Part shown: one piece after another, positions 15,813 to 24,196 of the stretch
Layout: the number at the start of each line of letters is the position of its first letter
Position numbering within the stretch: position 1 is the stretch's first letter
DNA from: Actinokineospora iranica
GTDB taxonomy: Bacteria > Actinomycetota > Actinomycetes > Mycobacteriales > Pseudonocardiaceae
NCBI RefSeq assembly: GCF_900101685.1
Contig: NZ_FMZZ01000017.1
Location: 50,498 to 114,497 of the forward strand
DNA: 64,000 nucleotides
Reading direction: 5' to 3'
Notes under the pieces: model-generated
What the model saw: only the letters and a program-made list of their open reading frames with translations
What the model was told of the DNA's origin: nothing
Databases searched by the model: none
Made by a program: the position numbers and the translations under genes

Positions 15813-17264
15813 ATGGATCACAGCCGAGCCCCCGTCCTCGACGCGCTGCGCGCGTTCCGCGAACTCGACTACGTCCCGTTCACCCCGCCGGGCCACCGCC
15901 AGGGGCGCGGCGTCGACCCCCGCGTCCTCGACGTGCTGGGCCGGGCTGTGTTCCAGGCCGACGTGCTGGCCCTCAACGGGCTCGACGACCGCACGATGAG
16001 CCAGGGCGTGGTGCAGCAGGCGCAAGAGCTGATGGCCGACGCGGTCGGCGCCGAGCACACGTTCTTCTCCACCTGCGGCAGCTCGCTGTCGGTCAAGAGC
16101 GCCATGCTGGCCGTCGCGGGCCCGCAGGAGAAGCTGCTGGTGGCCCGGCACGCGCACAAGTCGGTGGTCTCCGGGCTGATCGCCAGCGGCGTCGCGCCGG
16201 TGTGGGTGTCGCCGCGCTGGGACGGCGAGCGGCACCTGTCGCACCCGCCGGGCCCCGACGAGGTGCGCGCCGCGTTCGAGGCCGAGCCCGACGCCAAGGG
16301 GATGCTGCTGGTCACCCCGACCGACTACGGCACGTGCGCCGACATCGCCGCCATCGCCGAGGTGTGCCGCGAGTTCGACCGGCCGCTGATCGTGGACGAG
16401 GCGTGGGGCGCGCACCTGCCCTTCCACCCCGACCTGCCGCAGTGGGCGATGGACGCCGGGGCCGACCTGTGCGTGACCAGCGTGCACAAGGCAGGCGCTG
16501 CGGTCGAGCAGAGTTCGGTGTTCCACCTCCAGGGCGACCGCGTCGACCCGGCGGCGCTCAAGGCAAGGGAGGACTTGCTGGGCACGACCAGCCCGACGTC
16601 GCTGGTCTACGCCACCCTCGACGGCTGGCGCAGGCAGATGGTCGAGCACGGCCACGCGCTGCTCGACGCGGCGCTGGCACTGGCGCGGCGCGAGCGCGCG
16701 GCGATCGGGCGGCTCCCCGGGCTGCGGGTGATGGAAGAGGAGTTCCTGGCGATCGTCCCGGCGATCGACCCGCTCAAGATCGTCGTCGACGTCTCCGGCC
16801 TGGGCATCAGCGGCTACCAGGCGGCCGACTGGCTGCGCGGGCGCCGCCGGGTGATCGTCGGCCTGGCCGACCACCGGCGGATCGTCGCCCAGGTCACCCA
16901 CGCCGACGACGAGGCGTCCGCGGCCGTCCTGCGCGAGGCCCTGCGCGCGCTGACCGAGGCCGCGGCCGACATGCCGACGCCCGCGCCGGTCCGGCTGCCC
17001 TCCCCCGATGAGCTGATGGTGGAGACGGCGATGCTGCCCAGGGACGCGTTCTTCGGCGAGACCGAGCAGGTGGGCGTGTCGGACGCGGTGGGCCGGGTCG
17101 CGGCGGAGATGATCACCCCGTACCCGCCGGGCGCGCCAGCGCTGGCGCCCGGGGAGGTCGTCACCGAGCAGGTGCTGGAGTACCTGCGCGGCGGCCTCGC
17201 GGCCGGGATGCACATCCCGGACTCGGCGGACCCGGAACTCAAGAGCATCCGCGTCGTCGCGTGA
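15813..17264 (+). CDS. PLP-dependent Orn/Lys/Arg-type decarboxylase
   Basis: A 483-residue fold-type I PLP enzyme of the basic amino acid decarboxylase group. Signs are TPPGHRQGRG near the N-terminus, the PLP-stacking HAHKSVVSGLIASG (~109-122), the Asp strand LIVDEAWGAHLPFHP (~193-207) and the Schiff-base Lys in TSVHKAGAAVEQS (~227). The C-terminal domain contains ITPYPPGAPALAPGE, typical of the family. It is at the short end, without the inducible-enzyme wing domain, like arginine or lysine decarboxylases of Gram-positives. The substrate (Arg, Lys or Orn) cannot be decided from sequence. It would yield a polyamine or its precursor. Confidence 0.85.
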   Translation: MDHSRAPVLDALRAFRELDYVPFTPPGHRQGRGVDPRVLDVLGRAVFQADVLALNGLDDRTMSQGVVQQAQELMADAVGAEHTFFSTCGSSLSVKSAMLAVAGPQEKLLVARHAHKSVVSGLIASGVAPVWVSPRWDGERHLSHPPGPDEVRAAFEAEPDAKGMLLVTPTDYGTCADIAAIAEVCREFDRPLIVDEAWGAHLPFHPDLPQWAMDAGADLCVTSVHKAGAAVEQSSVFHLQGDRVDPAALKAREDLLGTTSPTSLVYATLDGWRRQMVEHGHALLDAALALARRERAAIGRLPGLRVMEEEFLAIVPAIDPLKIVVDVSGLGISGYQAADWLRGRRRVIVGLADHRRIVAQVTHADDEASAAVLREALRALTEAAADMPTPAPVRLPSPDELMVETAMLPRDAFFGETEQVGVSDAVGRVAAEMITPYPPGAPALAPGEVVTEQVLEYLRGGLAAGMHIPDSADPELKSIRVVA

Positions 17265-17295
17265 CCGCGCGGCGTTCGACGGCAAGGAGGGCGCG

Positions 17296-18879
17296 GTGGC
17301 CGCCGACGCGGTGGTGATCGGCAGTGGACCCAACGGCCTGGTGGCGGCGAACATCCTCGCCGACGCGGGTTGGGAAGTCGTGGTGCTGGAAGCGGAACCG
17401 AGCCCCGGCGGGGCGGCGCGGACCGCGGAGATCACCCTGCCCGGCTTCCGGCACGACCTCTACAGCGCGTTCCACCCGCTGGCCGCGGCCTCGCCCGCGC
17501 TCGCGGGCCTCGATCTGGGCGCGCACGGCCTGCGCTGGCGGCACGCCCCCGAGGTCCTGGCGCACGTGCTGCCCGACGACCGCGCTGCCCTGCTCTCCCG
17601 CGACCTCGACCGCACCGCCGAGTCCGTCGACCGGTTCGCCCCCGGCGACGGCGCCGCCTGGCGCGCCGAGCACGACCGCTACCGCGCCATCCGCGACGAC
17701 CTGCTCGCCGCCCTGCTGCGCCCGTTCCCCCCGGTGCGGGCGGGTATCGGCCTGCTCCGCACCCTGGGCGTCGGCGACGCCCTCCGCGCGGCCCGAATGG
17801 CGACGATGCCGGTCCGCCGCTTCGGCGAAGAGACCTTCGACGGCGAAGGCGCGCGGATCTTGTTGGCGGGCAACGCCATGCACACCGACCTCGGCCCGAA
17901 CCAGGCGGGCAGCGCGGTCTTCGGCTGGCTCCTGGCCATGCTCGGCCAAGACGTCGGCTTCCCCGTGCCCGAGGGCGGCGCGGGCGCGATCACCGCGGCG
18001 CTGGTCTCCCGCCTGCACGCGCGCGGCGGGCGAGTGCTGTGCGGCCGAGCCGTGACGAAGGTCTTGGTCGCCCGTGGACGGGCGGTAGGGGTGTCCACTT
18101 CGGACGGTGAGCAGGTGCGGGCGGAACGAGCCGTCCTGGCTGACGTTCCCGCGCCCGCGCTCTATCTAGACCTTGTCAGCGCCGACTTGCTCCCCGCCCG
18201 CCTGCTGGAAGACGTGCGCCGCTTCGACTGGGACGACGCGACCATCAAACTGGACTGGGCGCTGTCCGGACCGATTCCCTGGCGAGCGGAGGAAGCGCGG
18301 CTCGCCGGGACTGTCCACCTAGGGGTGGACCTGGACGGGCTGGTCCGCGCTGACGCGGACCTTGGCCAGGCGCGGGTCCCTGGGGAGCCGTTTCTGCTTC
18401 TGGGGCAGATGACGACCGCGGACCCGAGCCGCTCGCCCGCCGGAACCGAGTCGGCATGGCTCTACAGCCACGTTCCCCGGGGCGGCGACTGGACTGATGA
18501 GCGGCTGCGCGGGTGGACAGATCGGGTGGAGGGAATCATCGAGCGGCACGCGCCCGGGTTCCGGGACCTGATCGCCGGGCGGGTGATCTCTGGGCCGCGT
18601 GATCTCCAGCGGGGGAATCGCAGCCTCGTGGACGGGGCGGTGAACGCGGGGACCGCCGGAATTCACCAGCAGCTGGTATTTCGGCCAGGGCCTGGGTTGG
18701 CGCGCGCGGACACCGTTGTCGAGAGGCTGTTCTTGGCGGGGGCTTCCGCGCATCCGGGCGGCGGGGTGCATGGGGCCCCGGGTGCCAACGCCGCTCGGGC
18801 CGCCCTCGCCGCCAGCGGGTGGTACGGGCCGGTGTACCGGGCGGGGATGCGGCGGATTCACCGGGTCCTGCACGGGTAG
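17296..18879 (+). CDS. Phytoene dehydrogenase-like FAD oxidoreductase
   Basis: A 527-residue flavoprotein with a GTG start after AAGGAGG. The N-terminal dinucleotide fold VVIGSGPNGLVAANILADAG (~6-25) with the acidic end VVVLEAE, and the C-terminal FAD motif LFLAGASAHPGGGVHGAPG (~482-500) with its GAPG, place it in the CrtI/PYROXD2 branch. No carotenoid synthesis genes are nearby, so it may act on another substrate. It follows the decarboxylase by 31 bp on the same strand and converges on the immunity gene. Confidence 0.85.
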   Translation: MAADAVVIGSGPNGLVAANILADAGWEVVVLEAEPSPGGAARTAEITLPGFRHDLYSAFHPLAAASPALAGLDLGAHGLRWRHAPEVLAHVLPDDRAALLSRDLDRTAESVDRFAPGDGAAWRAEHDRYRAIRDDLLAALLRPFPPVRAGIGLLRTLGVGDALRAARMATMPVRRFGEETFDGEGARILLAGNAMHTDLGPNQAGSAVFGWLLAMLGQDVGFPVPEGGAGAITAALVSRLHARGGRVLCGRAVTKVLVARGRAVGVSTSDGEQVRAERAVLADVPAPALYLDLVSADLLPARLLEDVRRFDWDDATIKLDWALSGPIPWRAEEARLAGTVHLGVDLDGLVRADADLGQARVPGEPFLLLGQMTTADPSRSPAGTESAWLYSHVPRGGDWTDERLRGWTDRVEGIIERHAPGFRDLIAGRVISGPRDLQRGNRSLVDGAVNAGTAGIHQQLVFRPGPGLARADTVVERLFLAGASAHPGGGVHGAPGANAARAALAASGWYGPVYRAGMRRIHRVLHG

Positions 18880-18901
18880 TTCGTCTTCTGTGGGGCCTCG
18901 G

Positions 18902-19315
18902 TTAGCGCACGAGTTTCTGCCACCTGACCGACATCGGCCTGTCGCCATCCAAACGAAAGAACTCGACCGCCGCATCAAGCACATCGGCGTACGGGATTTC
19001 CCCGCGCACGGGGACGGGCATTTCACTACCCTGGTAGTCGTAGCTCAACACGTCGTCGCCCCGAACGTCGACATCTCCCGAACTGAACCAGATTCCGGGG
19101 TACAGGCGGCCCGAATACGACAACGCACCCAGATCGCTGTTCACCCCCACCCCGAACTCGGGAGTATGCTCGTCACCGTTGACGTACCACAGGGTCATGA
19201 TGGGGTAACCGAGCGATTCGGAGTCGACTCGCACGCTCTCCAGGAACGAGACCACATCATCGTGAGTGCGAAGAATCTGCGGCTCACGCCCATAGTACGC
19301 CTTCACGCTGATCAT
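18902..19315 (-). CDS. Imm1 family immunity protein
   Basis: A 137-residue protein with the Imm1 pattern: an N-terminal V-K-A-Y-Y strand, a helix (THDDVVSFLESVR), YPIMTLWYVNGDE, then FGVGVNSDLGALSYSG and FSSGDVDVRG, ending FRLDGDRPMSVRWQKL. Imm1 proteins neutralise nuclease or deaminase toxins encoded directly upstream. Its ATG overlaps the TAA of the deaminase gene by one base (TAATG), so the two are translationally coupled. Base composition is more AT-rich than the surroundings, suggesting acquisition. Confidence 0.88.
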   Translation of the reverse strand: MISVKAYYGREPQILRTHDDVVSFLESVRVDSESLGYPIMTLWYVNGDEHTPEFGVGVNSDLGALSYSGRLYPGIWFSSGDVDVRGDDVLSYDYQGSEMPVPVRGEIPYADVLDAAVEFFRLDGDRPMSVRWQKLVR

Positions 19316-20061
19316 TATGTCGCCTTTCCATAATACACTCGCCGAAAGCCATTAGAGCCGTGGATAGTCATAGTGTAGCCGCAGGGAAGGACCTGCGGAA
19401 CAAGGGCGTCACACCCCCAGTCGCCAGTGCAGGGCAGGTTATTGATCGCCAACGTCACGGCCGGGATGCGATTGAGTCGCATGTGTACAGCAATTTTGAC
19501 TTCCACATGGGCCGCGGTACTGGGAACCCGTGGTGGTTGTTGCTGTTCAAACCACTCAACCGCCGTGTCGTATTTCTCGTCCCACCCCGAGATTTCCTCG
19601 CGAACCTTCCCATTCTGATCGACCCAGCGGCCATGTGTCTTGGGTGCGGGTTTGCCCCTGGGACGTGGTAATGGACGACTCTGATCGTCGACCAGGTCGG
19701 GAGGCAGAGCCGACCGCAGCAGTTCAATCTCCGTGAGTGGCTTCTCATCGTAGAGAAGAGTCGAAGTCGTTGCGGTGACCGGCCGAGGCGATGTCGGTCT
19801 GTCGTTCAGGTGGTGCTCCGCAGTGCGGGTGATGTGATCACAGACCAGGTCCAAGACAGCATGGAGGTCACGCAGGCGGGCTTCAGCCGCTCCGATGGCA
19901 TGGTTGATCGCCGACGCGCGGGGGCCGTCGCCAAGTATCCGCGCCGTCTCGTCGTCTATACCCAGCATGATTTCGGAGATCGCCACCAGCACGCCTTGCA
20001 GACGCGTCACCTGGTTGGTGAGGACCGCTAGGCGTCCGACGTCGTCGGCAATAGCCACCAC
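19315..20061 (-). CDS. SCP1.201-like (DddA-type) deaminase toxin
   Basis: A 248-residue protein from a GTG start (GTG at 20058 also possible). The C-terminal ~110 residues carry the SCP1.201-like deaminase features: THGRWVD (~142-148), the catalytic H-V-E (185-187) in AAHVEVKIAVHMR, the zinc-binding Pro-Cys-x5-Cys (P210, C211, C217), and QVLPCGYTMTIHGSNGF. This is the family of DddA, which deaminates cytosine in double-stranded DNA. The N-terminal ~90 residues are helical, perhaps a short secretion or trafficking module. The immunity gene follows immediately. Substrate (DNA, RNA, single or double strand) is inferred from the family only. Confidence 0.85.
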   Translation of the reverse strand: MVAIADDVGRLAVLTNQVTRLQGVLVAISEIMLGIDDETARILGDGPRASAINHAIGAAEARLRDLHAVLDLVCDHITRTAEHHLNDRPTSPRPVTATTSTLLYDEKPLTEIELLRSALPPDLVDDQSRPLPRPRGKPAPKTHGRWVDQNGKVREEISGWDEKYDTAVEWFEQQQPPRVPSTAAHVEVKIAVHMRLNRIPAVTLAINNLPCTGDWGCDALVPQVLPCGYTMTIHGSNGFRRVYYGKAT

Positions 20062-20171
20062 GCCAGGGTAGAGGCCGGGACACAGTCGTCCCGAACAATC
20101 AGGGTCCGAAATGCGAAGATTAGGCGTTGATCGCCTCGGCCGTTACTCCGACCGTGGTCGTCGAAGGCGGG

Positions 20172-20969
20172 TCAGCCCCGGGCGGTGCCGGGTTTGGTGA
20201 GGAGGCGGTGGGCGGCGGTGAGGACGGAATCCGGCAGTAGGCGGGCGGCGGCTGTTTGCGCGCGGTTGATCAGGGAACCGGCCACCACCTGCCGTTTGCC
20301 GTTCATGAGGGCTTCGTAGCCGTCGCGGGCCACGGTGGTGGGGTCGTCTTTGGGGCCGGTGGCTATGCGGGTGTCGAGCATTCCCGCGCGGGCGAAGAAG
20401 TGGGTGGCGGTCGGGCCGGGGAGCAGGGCTGTGACAGTGACGCCGGTGTCCTTGAGTTCTTCGCGGAGGGCCTTGGCGAAGGATTGCACGAAAGCCTTCG
20501 ACGCGTTGTACACCGCCTGATAGGGGCCGGGTGCGGTGGCGGCGATCGAGGACGTGAACAGCACCCGGCCGTGGGCGCGCTCGACCATGCCGGGGAGCAG
20601 CAGCTTGGCCAGGTGGACGGTGGAGCGGACGTTCAGGTCCACGACCGCCAGTTGGTCCGCCAGCGTTGTGCCGGTGACGAAAGCGCCGCCGGTTCCGGTG
20701 CCCGCGTTGAGGGCCAGCGCGGTCGGTTCGCCGATCTCGGTGAGGCGTTGGGCCAGGGTCTCGACGTTCTCCGGACGGGTGAGGTCGAGGCGGATGGGCT
20801 CGACGCGGACGCCGGGGCGGGCGATGTGGGCCGCCGCGTCCGTGATGGCCGCTTCCTCGGCGACCATGACCACGTCGAAGTCGTGGGCGGCGAACTGCTT
20901 GGCCAGTTCCAGGCCGATTCCCGTCGAGGCGCCGGTCACCAGGGCCAAAGGCGGCGGAATGCTCCTCAT
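20172..20969 (-). CDS. Short-chain dehydrogenase/reductase (SDR)
   Basis: A 265-residue classical SDR: cofactor motif TGASTGIG (~11-18), NAG at LALNAGTG (~87-94), catalytic Ser in VLFTSSIAA, and YNASK (~151-155). VMVAEEA after strand 2 lacks the Arg seen in NADP enzymes, so the cofactor is uncertain. The C-terminal third is typical of the DltE/YqjQ-like group acting on hydrophobic carbonyls. The start at 20969 gives the usual short N-terminus; the ribosome site is weak. Confidence 0.85.
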   Translation of the reverse strand: MRSIPPPLALVTGASTGIGLELAKQFAAHDFDVVMVAEEAAITDAAAHIARPGVRVEPIRLDLTRPENVETLAQRLTEIGEPTALALNAGTGTGGAFVTGTTLADQLAVVDLNVRSTVHLAKLLLPGMVERAHGRVLFTSSIAATAPGPYQAVYNASKAFVQSFAKALREELKDTGVTVTALLPGPTATHFFARAGMLDTRIATGPKDDPTTVARDGYEALMNGKRQVVAGSLINRAQTAAARLLPDSVLTAAHRLLTKPGTARG

Positions 20970-21127
20970 GCGGCGTGGGTACCCCCTATCCGGTAACCCG
21001 AACTCACCCACACGGGTTAGCACTCTCGGTCCGGCACTGTGTGGGTGGTTATCGTGGACGCCCCCGCGGTAGCCGAGCGGCCGGACCGACTCCCCCGGTC
21101 GTCACCAGGTGCCCGAGAGGACTGCCC

Positions 21128-21592
21128 ATGGTCGTAGAACCACGCCCGTCCGACTCCGTCCACAACCGACTGATTCCCACCCAACGACTCGCCCGCCCGC
21201 ATCCCCTGCGGGTGCGCACGGTCCGCCCCCGCAACGGAACCGTCGTCGTGCATGTCGCGGGCGACATCGACGCGGCGTCCGCGCCGCCGCTGTGGTCGCT
21301 GCTGGAACACCAGTTGCGGTCCTCGCCCGCGCTGGTGGTGCTCGACCTCGCCGAGGTCGCCTTCGCCGACACCGCCGCCCTGGAGACCCTGATCTTGGCG
21401 CGGCGGCAGGCCGAGGGCCAAGGGGTCGCCCTGCGGCTGGTGGCGCCCGCGCCGTCGGTGACCCGACTGCTCGACCTCGGCGGCCGCGACGCCCCGTTCA
21501 CCTGCCACCCGGACATCGACACCGCGCTGAACGAAGCGGACCTGGATGACAGCGCGGACCTGGACGACACGGCGCGCGCGCCGGTGTCCTGA
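21128..21592 (+). CDS. STAS-domain anti-sigma factor antagonist-like protein
   Basis: A 154-residue protein whose STAS domain spans ~38-138: VVVHVAGDIDAASAPPL, then ALVVLDLAEVAFADTAALETLI. In SpoIIAA/RsbV proteins the phosphorylated residue is the Ser after Asp in this loop. Here it reads D-T-A-A, so a Thr is at the phospho-site. N- and C-terminal extensions are hydrophilic, the latter Asp-rich. It would act by partner switching with an anti-sigma kinase; none is adjacent, but an RsbW-type protein lies at 30603-31010. Confidence 0.8.
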   Translation: MVVEPRPSDSVHNRLIPTQRLARPHPLRVRTVRPRNGTVVVHVAGDIDAASAPPLWSLLEHQLRSSPALVVLDLAEVAFADTAALETLILARRQAEGQGVALRLVAPAPSVTRLLDLGGRDAPFTCHPDIDTALNEADLDDSADLDDTARAPVS

Positions 21593-21608
21593 ACGGATAG
21601 ACAGCCCG

Positions 21609-21653
21609 CACGGCGGATGCTCCCCTACTACCTGGCCGGGAGCATCCGCCGTG
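21609..21653. terminator. Bidirectional terminator hairpin
   Basis: CACGGCGGATGCTCCC (21609-21624) and GGGAGCATCCGCCGTG (21638-21653) are exact complements around a 13-nt loop. They lie between the converging STAS and DUF4383 genes (stops at 21592 and 21665). Confidence 0.85.
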
Positions 21654-21664
21654 CCGGGTTCGGA

Positions 21665-22126
21665 CTACCTGACCGTGCGGTCGCCGCGGTGGGTGGCGGT
21701 GGCCAGCACCCCGAGGCCGATCATGCCCAGGGCCAGCAGCAGGTGCAGCCAGTTGTCCGCGGTGTTCAGCGGCACGAAGTTGGCGGCGCTGTCGTGGTCG
21801 ATGATCAGGCCGTAGAGCCACAGCAGCAGGTAGATGATGCCGCCGCCGATCAGGAACGCGCGCGCCCCGGCCAGCGTCCGCGCCAGCGCCAGGCCCGCGA
21901 CACCGAAGGCGATGTGGACGAGGTTGTGCAGGATGGACACCTGGAAGACCCCGAACAGCTTGGCCGTCGACTCGTGGCCCGCGAAGCCGAGGTGGTCGTA
22001 GTCGGTGGTGACACCGGGGATGAACCCCAGGATGCCGACCAGGAGGAACACCGCGCCTACCACCGCCGCGATCAGCTGGCCGGGGTGGCGGGTGACTTGG
22101 GTCGCTGAATCCGAAAGGTTCGACAT
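21665..22126 (-). CDS. DUF4383 family membrane protein, second copy
   Basis: A 153-residue protein with four membrane helices (AAVVGAVFLLVGILGFI; LHNLVHIAFGVAGLAL with the family His; FLIGGGIIYLLLWLYGLII; LHLLLALGMIGLGVL). GDYDHLGFAGHES-type residues between helices 1 and 2 (here TTDYDHLGFAGHE) are typical of the canonical DUF4383 group. The ATG at 22126 has GGAGA 5 nt upstream. It lies 25 bp after the SRPBCC gene on the same strand, so they are probably co-transcribed. Function unknown. Confidence 0.88.
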   Translation of the reverse strand: MSNLSDSATQVTRHPGQLIAAVVGAVFLLVGILGFIPGVTTDYDHLGFAGHESTAKLFGVFQVSILHNLVHIAFGVAGLALARTLAGARAFLIGGGIIYLLLWLYGLIIDHDSAANFVPLNTADNWLHLLLALGMIGLGVLATATHRGDRTVR

Positions 22127-22151
22127 GGGACTCTCCTGTCTGGAAGGCGGG

Positions 22152-22706
22152 TCAGCGCTGGTCGGCCGGGCGGATCGGATCGGCGATGGTTGCCGAGGTC
22201 CGCTCGACTGGCGCGGAGTCCGCGACAGTGCGTTCCGGTGTGGTGTCGAAGGTGCTGCCGACCTGGCCGCGCCACGCGCCGGTCGGCATTCCGCCGCGGT
22301 CTTCGAGGAACTCCCTGAACCGCTTGAGGTCGCCCTTGACCCGGCGGCTGAGGACGCCCGCCTTGTCGGCGGCGTTCTCCACGAACCCCTCGGGGTCGAC
22401 CACCATTCGCGCGGTGACCCGGGTGGTCGCGGCGTCGACCTGGTCGAAGGTGATCTCACCCGCGTGGTCGGGGCCGTCGTCGGAACGCCAGGCGATGCGC
22501 CGGTCCGGGATCTGCTCGGTGATGGTCGCGTCGAACTCGCGGGTCATGCCGCCGATCCGGGTGACCCAGTGCAGCCGGACGTCGTCAAGCTGGCGAACCT
22601 CGGTGACCCCGTCCATGAACTCCGGGAAGCTCTCGAACTGCGTCCACTGGTCATAGGTCGCCGACACTGGCGCGTGGACGTCGATGGTCTCGACAATGAT
22701 GCTCAT
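22152..22706 (-). CDS. SRPBCC family (cyclase/dehydrase-type) protein
   Basis: A 184-residue protein with a START-like helix-grip fold in its first ~140 residues: VDVHAPVSATYDQWTQFESFPEFMDGV, then VTRIGGMTREFDATITEQIPDRRIAW and the C-terminal helix GDLKRFREFLE. The start at 22706 has a perfect AGGAGG 3 nt upstream. The last ~45 residues are a Thr/Pro/Ala-rich tail. These proteins bind hydrophobic ligands, often as stress-induced genes in actinobacteria. The partner here is the DUF4383 gene immediately downstream. Confidence 0.85.
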   Translation of the reverse strand: MSIIVETIDVHAPVSATYDQWTQFESFPEFMDGVTEVRQLDDVRLHWVTRIGGMTREFDATITEQIPDRRIAWRSDDGPDHAGEITFDQVDAATTRVTARMVVDPEGFVENAADKAGVLSRRVKGDLKRFREFLEDRGGMPTGAWRGQVGSTFDTTPERTVADSAPVERTSATIADPIRPADQR

Positions 22707-22886
22707 CGCCCTCCTTTCCTGCGTCAGTGGCACTCGGTTACCCCCCGTCCGACCAGTTCACACCCGGCCTCCGGCTTCCAGGTGCGAGTCCCCACACAAC
22801 CGGGTGACAGCGGTGGCCGCGCCGCCGCCGACCCGGCAGCCTGCACGCTGACAGCGCCGCCGACGTGAGAAGGAACCGTTCGACCC

Positions 22887-23168
22887 ATGATCAGCACCAA
22901 GGCTCTGCCGTCCGAGAGAGTCCGCGTGACCTTCACCCTCGACCGCGACGACCCGCCCGGTGCGACCAGCGTCGTCGGCTGCTTCAACGGCTGGACGCCC
23001 GGCGCGCACCCGCTGCGCCCGCGCTCCAACGGCAAGCGCTCGACGTCGGTGATCCTGCCCGCGGGCACGTCGGTGTCGTTCCGCTACCTCAGCGAGTCCT
23101 GCGGCTGGTGCGACGACCCGGCCGTGACCGAGCGGGACGAGCACGGCAACGCGCGTATCACCGTGTGA
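22887..23168 (+). CDS. Small E-set/CBM48-like domain protein
   Basis: A 93-residue protein consisting of one immunoglobulin-like early-set domain: RVTFTLDRDD, then the glycogen-binding-type turn SVVGCFNGWTPGAHPL, and VSFRYLSESCGWCDDP. FNGW is the signature seen at the N-terminus of glycogen branching enzymes and AMPK beta subunits. As a stand-alone domain it may bind alpha-glucan or serve a regulatory role, which is inference. Three Cys (SCGWC and C in GCFNGW) are unusual for the family. Confidence 0.75.
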   Translation: MISTKALPSERVRVTFTLDRDDPPGATSVVGCFNGWTPGAHPLRPRSNGKRSTSVILPAGTSVSFRYLSESCGWCDDPAVTERDEHGNARITV

Positions 23169-23193
23169 CTGTGAACCGGGTGGGCGCGGGAGT

Positions 23194-24150
23194 TCAGGAC
23201 AGTTCCGTGAGCACCTTGGCGCCGAACGCGTCGATGAACTCGTCCTGCGCCTGGCCGACGTGGTGCAGGTAGACCTCGTCGAAGCCGAGTTCGGCGTACT
23301 CGCGCAGCCAGGCCGTGTGCCTGCCCAGGTCCGCGGAGACGGTGACGACCTCGGCGACCTGTTCGGGCGTCACCCGTTCGGAGACAGCGTCGAACAGCTC
23401 GGGGGTCTCCAGGTCCCAGGGCACCGGCGGCGCGAACACGTTGGTCCGCCACTGGTCGTGCGCGACGGCCAGCGCGGTGTCCTCGTCCGGCGCCCAGCTC
23501 AGGTGCGCCTGCAGGACCAGCTTGCCGCGCCCGCCCGCGTCCCGGTAGGCGCCCACGACCCGGCGCAGCTGTTCCGGCGGCCCGTTGACCGTGATCAACC
23601 CGTCCGCCCACGCCGCGCACCACCGCGCGGTTTTCTCGCTGACCGCGGCCCCGAGCAGGTCGGGCGGCTGGTCCGGCCGGGTCCACAGGCGCGCCCGGTC
23701 GACGGTGACCAGCCCGTCGTGGCTTACCTCCTCCCCGGCAAGCAGCGCCCGGATGACGTCCACGCACTCGCGCAACCGGGCCGACCGGACCTCCTTGCGC
23801 GGCCACCCGTCCCCGGTGATGTGCTCGTTCGCGGCCTCGCCGGTGCCCAGCGCCGCCCAGAACCGGCCCGGGTACATCGCCGCGAGCGTCCCGATGGCCT
23901 GCGCCACTACCGCCGGGTGGTAGCGCTGCCCGGGCGCGGTCACAACGCCCATCGGTAGATCTGTCGCCGCCAACGCCGACCCCAGCCACGCCCACGCGAA
24001 CCCGGACTGCCCCTGCCGCTCGCTCCACGGGGTGAAGTGGTCAGAGCACATCGCCGCCCCGAACCCGGCGTCCCGCGCCCGCCGCACGGCGCTCAGCAGC
24101 GCGCCCGGGTGGATCTGCTCGTGGGAGGCGTGGAAGCCGTAGACCGTCAT
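23194..24150 (-). CDS. LLM class flavin/F420-dependent oxidoreductase (TIGR03885-like)
   Basis: A 318-residue luciferase-like monooxygenase-family protein: GFHASHEQIHPGALL at the start, FGAAMCSDHFTPWSERQGQSGFAWAWLG, PGQRYHPAVVAQAIGTLAAMYPGRFWAALGTGEAANEH, typical of the group that uses F420 or FMN. A C-terminal LGFDEVYLHHVGQAQDEFI completes the barrel. The substrate is unknown. It converges on the small E-set gene (26-bp gap). Confidence 0.85.
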   Translation of the reverse strand: MTVYGFHASHEQIHPGALLSAVRRARDAGFGAAMCSDHFTPWSERQGQSGFAWAWLGSALAATDLPMGVVTAPGQRYHPAVVAQAIGTLAAMYPGRFWAALGTGEAANEHITGDGWPRKEVRSARLRECVDVIRALLAGEEVSHDGLVTVDRARLWTRPDQPPDLLGAAVSEKTARWCAAWADGLITVNGPPEQLRRVVGAYRDAGGRGKLVLQAHLSWAPDEDTALAVAHDQWRTNVFAPPVPWDLETPELFDAVSERVTPEQVAEVVTVSADLGRHTAWLREYAELGFDEVYLHHVGQAQDEFIDAFGAKVLTELS

Positions 24151-24196
24151 GCCCCCTGAGCTACCCCGATCCCATCCCAACCACGCGCCACCGACG

